From JAXDLH01 sp034666705 (lineage in GTDB: Bacteria; Chloroflexota; UBA6077; SHYK01): a stretch of DNA of 18,794 nucleotides. Position 1 is the stretch's first letter, and every line of letters starts with the position of its first letter. Shown here piece by piece: positions 14,498-18,794 of this stretch. The position numbers were made by a program, and so were the translations under genes. The stretch is taken from contig JAXDLH010000122.1 in NCBI GenBank assembly GCA_034666705.1, positions 1-18,794 on the forward strand. Reading direction: 5' to 3'. Below the pieces are notes generated by a model, which worked only from the letters and a program-made list of their open reading frames with translations, did not search any database and was not told the DNA's origin.

Positions 14498-15319
14498 TTA
14501 GCCTGCTTTGCGCCGGCGTTTGGATGCCGTGGTGGTCGGAGCTGGCGCTTTTTCCCGCTGCACGCGCTCTACACTTGCCCGCAGGGCGGCCATGAGATCG
14601 ATTGGCTCGGCGGTGGGCGCCTCCGGGGAGGGCGCGATCTCCTGCCCCTCGAGCTTGGCCGCGATCAGCTCGCCGAGCGCGCGCCGGTACTCGTCCTGGT
14701 ACTTCTCCGGCTCGAAGGGCTCCCGCAGCAGGTCGATCAACGACTCCGCCATCCCGAGCTCCTTGGGCGAAACCAGCACGTCGGGGAGCTGGGCCGGGCG
14801 GTCAACCCGAATCTCGTCGGGGTAGTAGAGCGTCTCCAGCATCATGGCGCCGTCCACCGGGCGCAGAGCGCAGAGGCTCTCGCGGCTCTGCAGCGCGATC
14901 TTGCCGAGGGCGACGAGCCCCTTGTCCAGGATGGCGCGGTAGAGCAGGGCATACGGCTTGAGGCCCGCCTCGTCGGGCTCCAGATAGTAGCTGCGCTCGT
15001 AGTAGACCGGATCGATCTCGCCGGCCTCTACGAACGCGGCCAGCGCAATCGTGTGCTTGCTCGGGACCGGTAAGGCGGCGAAGTCCTCGTCGTCGAGCAC
15101 GACGTGCCGACCTTTGGCGAACTCGTACCCACGCACCACCTCATCCGATGGCACCTCGCGCTCGTGCACCGGGCACCATCGCAGTTGCCGCAGCCGGCTC
15201 CCGCATCCGGCATGAAGGAGGTGGAACGAGAGGTCCTTGCTCTCCGTCGCGCGATAGAGCTTTACGGGGATCACGATCATGCCGAAGCTGATCGCCCCCC
15301 GCCAACTGGGCCGTGGCAC
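14498..15319 (-). CDS. ku: Bacterial Ku protein (NHEJ end-binding)
   Basis: A 273-residue homodimeric DNA-end binding protein that recruits LigD. The Ku core starts at once: 'SWRGAISFGMIVIPVKLY', then SFHLLH, VVRGYEFAKGRHVVLDDEDF and YYLEPDEAGLKPYALL, through VSPKELGMAESLIDLL and YQDEYRRALGELIAAKLEG. After about residue 235 comes a charged tail ending in SKRRRKAG, like the basic C-terminal extension that in other bacteria aids DNA binding and threading. The GTG at 15319 is preceded by a GGGGGA stretch and places RGAISFG at the usual distance from the N-terminus. It is the first gene of the minus-strand repair operon, with 127 bases to the hemerythrin-like gene. Identification is secure; the start codon is moderately so. 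Confidence 0.95.
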   Translation of the reverse strand: MPRPSWRGAISFGMIVIPVKLYRATESKDLSFHLLHAGCGSRLRQLRWCPVHEREVPSDEVVRGYEFAKGRHVVLDDEDFAALPVPSKHTIALAAFVEAGEIDPVYYERSYYLEPDEAGLKPYALLYRAILDKGLVALGKIALQSRESLCALRPVDGAMMLETLYYPDEIRVDRPAQLPDVLVSPKELGMAESLIDLLREPFEPEKYQDEYRRALGELIAAKLEGQEIAPSPEAPTAEPIDLMAALRASVERVQREKAPAPTTTASKRRRKAG

Positions 15320-15767
15320 CGTGTCCCCCAGGAGCGACCCGCACCATGCGTAGCCGCTACCTCGACCCTACCGCGCCCGGCTGTGCCCGGCGGCAGCGCC
15401 CACCGCACAGTTCGCGGACCGGGGGTTCCTATATGGCACAAGCCCGGAAGTTGGCACGAGCTTTCTGTAGGGGAGGGGCTTGTCCCCCGCCGCCTGCGTT
15501 GGCCCCTACAAGGCTCGCGGCGGGGGACGAGCCCCCGCCCCACCGGACGCGTGGCTGCTGGACGTGCAGCCGACGGGAATCAACCAGAAACGTGCACCCG
15601 CGGGGCCAATGGGGCGACGGTCATGATCGGAGCGATTGCGGTGCGGGCGGGAGGGCATGGGGCTGCGGCTCTGGAGGGCGCGCCAGTGGGAGCCCGTGGC
15701 TGAGATGGCCCTTCAGCGCAGCAGGACACGCCGCAGTACAAAGGGAATATGCATCACAACTGCCCCG
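15320..15767. other. 448-base non-coding stretch upstream of ku
   Basis: No convincing gene on either strand. It must contain the ku promoter; the only AT-rich spot is TATATGG near 15430-15436, about 110 bases upstream of the ku start. It holds a palindromic dispersed repeat (15467-15543), a small perfect hairpin GGCTGC-N7-GCAGCC (15553-15571), and two 10-base near-copies TGGCACaAGC and TGGCACgAGC about 17 bases apart (near 15434-15461). The rest, 15572-15767, shows nothing recognisable. Confidence 0.5.
15467..15543 (+). repeat. Palindromic dispersed repeat, full copy
   Basis: A 77-base imperfect palindrome. The arms 15467-15493 and 15517-15543 are 27 bases each and pair with about four mismatches, around a 23-base centre. 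Inner arms are nearly pure GC (GTCCCCCGCCGC against GCGGCGGGGGAC). A second copy in the opposite orientation lies at the right end of the window. No transposase is present, so it resembles a REP/MITE-type element, or a transcribed hairpin. Confidence 0.7.
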
Positions 15768-17054
15768 CTAGCTCGCGAGCGCGGCGCCGGCGCGTCCGAA
15801 GGCGGCGAGGGCGTTGACGCTCTGCGTGTGACCGCGCAGCCGCCCGAGGAGCGCCGCGCCCCGCGACTCGATCGTCGCCTTCGTGGGGGCATGGAGCGCC
15901 GGCAGCTCGCCGTCGGGCTCGTCGTGCGCGCGCGAGCGCGCCGCAGCCCACGACCGCTCGAAATCGTCCGCGTACACGCCGGCCGCGGCGAGTTGGGCGC
16001 GCGCCCACGGCGGTGCGGGGTCCTCCCCGCCGAAATCCTCCTGCGCCAGGCGGTCGAGGGCCTCGGTGTAGACCCGCAGCCCCACCCGGACTGCCCCGTG
16101 CCGCGCGCCAAGCCGCGCCACCGCATGGCCCCACGAGTCAGGCAGTTGCACCGCCGGGGTGTACGCGGTGCCCACGTTGGCGGGATCGCCACGGTGAACC
16201 GGTCGCACCGGTGGATGAGGATCGACGTGCGAGGCCTCGATTCCCACTAATAGTGCGAGCTCCCGCACGATTCGCTCCCGCGCCTGGCGCACGTGCGACG
16301 CCTCCTCATCTGGATGGATGCGCCACGGGACGTCATGCCCGCCGAGCAGTCCGACCACCGGCACGTAGAACTCGGCGCCCGGCGGCGCGAGCTGGTCGAC
16401 GTCCGTCGAGAGGAGCCAGGCGCGCAGGATCTTGCGAGGCAGCGCAGGGCCGTGCTTCGTGCGGTGCGGCTGGGGGAGCTGCCGGAGCCCGATCGCCGTG
16501 TTCACAACCGACCGTGCCACGTGGGATCGCTCGCCAAGCGCCAGCTCCTGCGGCATAGCCGCCAGCATCGCGCGGACCGGTGCACACAACTGCCAGGCAT
16601 CAGGCGAGCCTCCGAGCCCCGCGACGTGGCGGGCGAAGTCGGCAAGCAGCCACAGCGCCCCCTCCTCGCGCTCGACCAGTGCCGTGTACTCCGCCTGCGT
16701 GACCGGGAACTCGGTGAGTCGCCAGGTCACCGCGAGCTGGCGGGCCTGCCACTGCGACTCCTCCCGGATCTGGAGGAGGTAGCGAAGCTCGAAGAGGTTG
16801 CCCTCCGCGGCAGCCGCCAGCCCTTCGATGAGGGCTGCCAGGTAGGAGTGCACGTTCCAGAGGACGCCGACGGCGCGCTCGAAGAACGGCACATCGGCCC
16901 GGGGTACCGTTTCGTTCAGCAATTCCAGCTCGGCGGCGTTCTCCTCCCGGGCGAGCAGCGCGAGCATCTGGGCGCGCCGGTCCGAGGTGAGGCGCGCATA
17001 CATGGCGCGGAGCTCGGGATTCTCTGGCTCGATATGTGTCGTACTCGCTTGCAT
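15768..17054 (-). CDS. Unrecognised 428-residue protein
   Basis: I do not recognise this family. From ATG 17054 (GGAGG 11 bases upstream) the protein has no signal peptide or membrane helix. The first 180 residues are strongly helical and acidic (RAQMLALLAREENAAELELL, YLAALIEGLAAAAEGNLFEL, SQWQARQLAVTWRLTEF). A less helical middle has PQPHRTKHGPALPRKILRAW and GAEFYVPVVGLLGGHDVPW. A His-rich patch (ASHVDPHPPVRPVHRGDP) follows, and the end is helical. Codon use is like that of its neighbours, with GC-rich third positions, and the frame is open throughout, so it is a real gene. An in-frame TTG at 17183 would lengthen it by 43 residues, but those overlap a likely promoter. It is divergent from the PEGA-DUF3048 gene and is not in an operon with ku. 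Confidence 0.7.
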   Translation of the reverse strand: MQASTTHIEPENPELRAMYARLTSDRRAQMLALLAREENAAELELLNETVPRADVPFFERAVGVLWNVHSYLAALIEGLAAAAEGNLFELRYLLQIREESQWQARQLAVTWRLTEFPVTQAEYTALVEREEGALWLLADFARHVAGLGGSPDAWQLCAPVRAMLAAMPQELALGERSHVARSVVNTAIGLRQLPQPHRTKHGPALPRKILRAWLLSTDVDQLAPPGAEFYVPVVGLLGGHDVPWRIHPDEEASHVRQARERIVRELALLVGIEASHVDPHPPVRPVHRGDPANVGTAYTPAVQLPDSWGHAVARLGARHGAVRVGLRVYTEALDRLAQEDFGGEDPAPPWARAQLAAAGVYADDFERSWAAARSRAHDEPDGELPALHAPTKATIESRGAALLGRLRGHTQSVNALAAFGRAGAALAS

Positions 17055-17377
17055 GATGGAGAACGCCTCCTGCAGCTTCCGCCCTGCTGGGGTGCCCGCC
17101 CGGCCGGTATCTACGTCTTCGGTAAACGACCCTATTGCGGCAAGTGAATACCGGGTCAACGAACACTGACCGGTTGTGCGCAATTGTCACGAGCACAGTC
17201 GTCCGTGATGCAAGCAACAACTCACCATGAGGTGCGGCACAGGTTATGTGATGGATGTTCGTACGGCGATAGCCTGCGCCGATCGGTGCGGCACGGCGGC
17301 GCCTCGGGATCCGATTGGGCCTTGCACCGGAGGTTGGGCCGCTGGTACAACCCCCCGCATCCCGCGGCGAGGGCGAC
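17055..17377. other. 323-base divergent intergenic region
   Basis: Separates the unrecognised gene (minus) from the PEGA-DUF3048 gene (plus). It contains a candidate minus-strand promoter (17131-17159) and a less GC-rich section (about 17160-17275). The plus-strand frame of the DUF3048 gene stays open back to a TTG at 17315, so up to 63 bases here could be coding. No hairpin terminator or RNA gene was seen. Confidence 0.4.
17131..17159 (-). promoter_or_regulatory. Candidate promoter for the unrecognised gene
   Basis: On the minus strand TTGACC (17159-17154, 5 of 6 to consensus) is followed, at exactly 17 bases, by AATAGG (17136-17131, 3 of 6). The start codon at 17054 would lie about 70 bases downstream. 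The -35 is good and the -10 weak. Confidence 0.35.
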
Positions 17378-18712
17378 TTGACATTTTCTGACACCGATCC
17401 CACGGCGGGCTTGAGCCGGCCCGCCGCGACTGCTCCCCCCGATTCACCCACTCCTCCTCCCATCGGCCGCCGGGGTTGGCGGCTGCCGTTCATCCTGATG
17501 GTCGGCGTGATCTCCGTGGTTGCCGCAACGGCCGGCGGGGTCGTGCTCCGCCAGCGTGTGCCATCGAACGTACCCGCCGGGCCGCTGGCTGTCGCGCCGC
17601 GTCCGGCGGGGGCGCCGCTGGCGCCCCCGCTACCGGCGTTGGGCCGTCTCTCCGTGGTCGCGGCGCTCCAGGGTGCTGTGGTGTTCGTCGATCATGCGCC
17701 GCGGGGCGAGACGCCGATCGAAGTCGACGCGGCCGTCGGGGCGCGCGCCATCCGCATCGAGGCCGATGGCTACCGGCCCTATGAGACCACCGTGAGCGTG
17801 CGCGCCAACGAGACGACTCGCCTCGATCTCGTCTTGCAGCGCGAATGGCCCACCACCGATCCGGTGCAGGCCGTCGAGCCGCTCGCCGTGGTGCTCGACA
17901 ACCAGGCCGACGCCCGCCCGCAGACTGGCCTGGACCATGCCGACGTCGTGTACGAGGCGCTCGCCGAAGGGGGCATTACCCGCTTCCTCGCGCTCTTCGG
18001 TACGCAGCCGGCCGAGGCAATCGGCCCGGTCCGCTCGGCTCGGGACTACTTCGTGAACTGGGCGCGCGAGTATGGCGCGCCGCTCGTCCACATCGGTGCG
18101 AGCCCGCAAGCGTATGCCACGATGCGCGCGGCCGGCATCGCGACGCTCGACGAGACGTACGGCGCCGCCGGCTTCTGGCGGATCGCGTCGCGGCCCGCTC
18201 CGCACAACGCCTATACCAGCACGGCGGGGGCTCGCACCGCCCTGGGCAGCGCCGGCGCGAAACCTGGGTCGTTCGGCGGTCTCCACTTTACGGCCGACGT
18301 CACGCGCCCGGCGGGCTCGCCCGCGACCCACGCCTTCATCGACTTTGGGCGCGACGACTACTGGGTAGACTGGGACTACGACCCCGCGACGAACATGTAC
18401 GGGCGCGGCATGAATGGGTTGGCCCATCGAGACGCCGCCACGGGCGAGCCGCTCCAGGCCGCGAACGTCATCGTCGAGTCGGTAAGCTCGGCCCTGATCC
18501 CCGGGGACGATGCCGGCCGGCTCGCCTTCGCGCAGGTCGGCAGCGGCCGCTTCGTGGCGCTGCTCGACGGGGTGGCGATCGAGGGGCGCTGGTCCAAGCG
18601 CGACGCCGGCGCCCCCACCGTCTACCAAACGGCTGATGGGTCCCCGCTTAGCCTCAACGCCGGCCCCACCTGGATCGAGGTCATTCCACCCGACGGGAGC
18701 CTCCAAATTTAG
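17378..18712 (+). CDS. Membrane-anchored PEGA + DUF3048 (YerB-like) protein
   Basis: 444 residues from TTG 17378, chosen because GAGG lies 5 bases upstream; TTG at 17315 is the alternative (465 residues). A Pro-rich cytoplasmic head is followed by one membrane helix (about 37-57, LPFILMVGVISVVAATAGG), then a Pro/Ala linker. Residues about 90-155 form a PEGA domain (GAVVFVDHAPRGETPIEV, then IRIEADGYRPYETTVSV). From about 168 to the end is a DUF3048 domain like that of Bacillus YerB (PLAVVLDNQADARPQTGLDH, ADVVYEALAEGGITRFLALF, IGPVRSARDYF). PEGA modules are thought to bind surface components. The DUF3048 function is not established, and its proteins are outside the membrane. The topology puts both domains outside the cell. 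No operon partner is visible in the window. Confidence 0.88.
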   Translation: MTFSDTDPTAGLSRPAATAPPDSPTPPPIGRRGWRLPFILMVGVISVVAATAGGVVLRQRVPSNVPAGPLAVAPRPAGAPLAPPLPALGRLSVVAALQGAVVFVDHAPRGETPIEVDAAVGARAIRIEADGYRPYETTVSVRANETTRLDLVLQREWPTTDPVQAVEPLAVVLDNQADARPQTGLDHADVVYEALAEGGITRFLALFGTQPAEAIGPVRSARDYFVNWAREYGAPLVHIGASPQAYATMRAAGIATLDETYGAAGFWRIASRPAPHNAYTSTAGARTALGSAGAKPGSFGGLHFTADVTRPAGSPATHAFIDFGRDDYWVDWDYDPATNMYGRGMNGLAHRDAATGEPLQAANVIVESVSSALIPGDDAGRLAFAQVGSGRFVALLDGVAIEGRWSKRDAGAPTVYQTADGSPLSLNAGPTWIEVIPPDGSLQI

Positions 18713-18760
18713 TAGGTCAGTGCGCATGATCGTCGCCCTGGCGTGGGGTCCGTCGTGCCG

Positions 18761-18794
18761 GTAGGGCGAGGGCTCGTCCCTCGCCGCGAGCCTT
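18761..18794 (-). repeat. Palindromic dispersed repeat, second copy, truncated by the window end
   Basis: 34 bases that match the reverse complement of the right arm plus loop edge of the element at 15467-15543 at about 31 of 34 positions, including GGCTCGTCCC and CGCCGCGAGCCTT. The rest of the element should continue past base 18794. It starts 48 bases after the stop of the DUF3048 gene. Confidence 0.7.

Noticed and set aside
15434..15466. TGGCAC motifs considered as sigma-54 (-24/-12) promoters
   Set aside because: The -12 GC pair is missing at the right distance (TTTCT where TTGCA is expected), and no sigma-54 activator is nearby.
17055..17183. 43-residue N-terminal extension of the unrecognised protein from TTG 17183
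   Set aside because: It has no ribosome site and would cover the TTGACC promoter candidate; the ATG at 17054 has GGAGG upstream.

Overview
This 18.8 kb window comes from a high-GC bacterial chromosome. The gene set is a PE-LIG-POL LigD with Ku, a YerB-like DUF3048 protein with a PEGA domain, an AmtB with a lipoprotein-type leader, and stand-alone receiver proteins. Together with frequent GTG/TTG starts this suggests a Chloroflexota bacterium of the Thermomicrobia/Sphaerobacter type. That assignment is an inference from gene content only. No rRNA, tRNA, CRISPR array or intact transposon was seen.

Layout. (a) 83-3164, minus strand: an ABC-F ATPase, then a secreted YncE-like beta-propeller, then the decayed remnant of a streptomycin 6-kinase-family gene whose catalytic middle is deleted. 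(b) 3391-8247, plus strand: a probable operon with a GntR-type regulator carrying a C-terminal TOBE-like domain, a TPR-like protein, two small membrane proteins, an AmtB ammonium transporter, and a CPA2 cation/proton antiporter. (c) 8244-10862: a signalling island. A GAF histidine kinase (plus) faces a divergent pair, a single-domain receiver and a CBS protein (minus), and converges on a second single-domain receiver (minus). (d) 11019-15319, minus strand: a bacterial NHEJ operon, Ku, then a hemerythrin-like protein, then LigD. The hemerythrin gene sits only 10 bases before LigD, and the LigD ligase domain contains a Gly/Ser-rich insert encoded partly by a 12-bp tandem repeat. (e) 15320-18794: a gene-poor stretch with a palindromic dispersed repeat, an unrecognised 428-residue gene (minus), and a divergent membrane-anchored PEGA-DUF3048 protein (plus). 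A second copy of the dispersed repeat, inverted, is cut by the window edge.

How the parts may work together. Block (b) looks like ammonium uptake paired with cation/proton exchange under a ligand-sensing repressor, but without the usual GlnK partner. Block (c) could be a phosphorelay in which one kinase serves two receivers that lack output domains, one of them coupled to a CBS protein that may bind nucleotides. Block (d) is a complete two-component NHEJ machine with an added di-iron-type helical protein that might link repair to oxygen or redox state. The functions of single conserved domains are well supported. The links between genes are inference from order, spacing and overlap.
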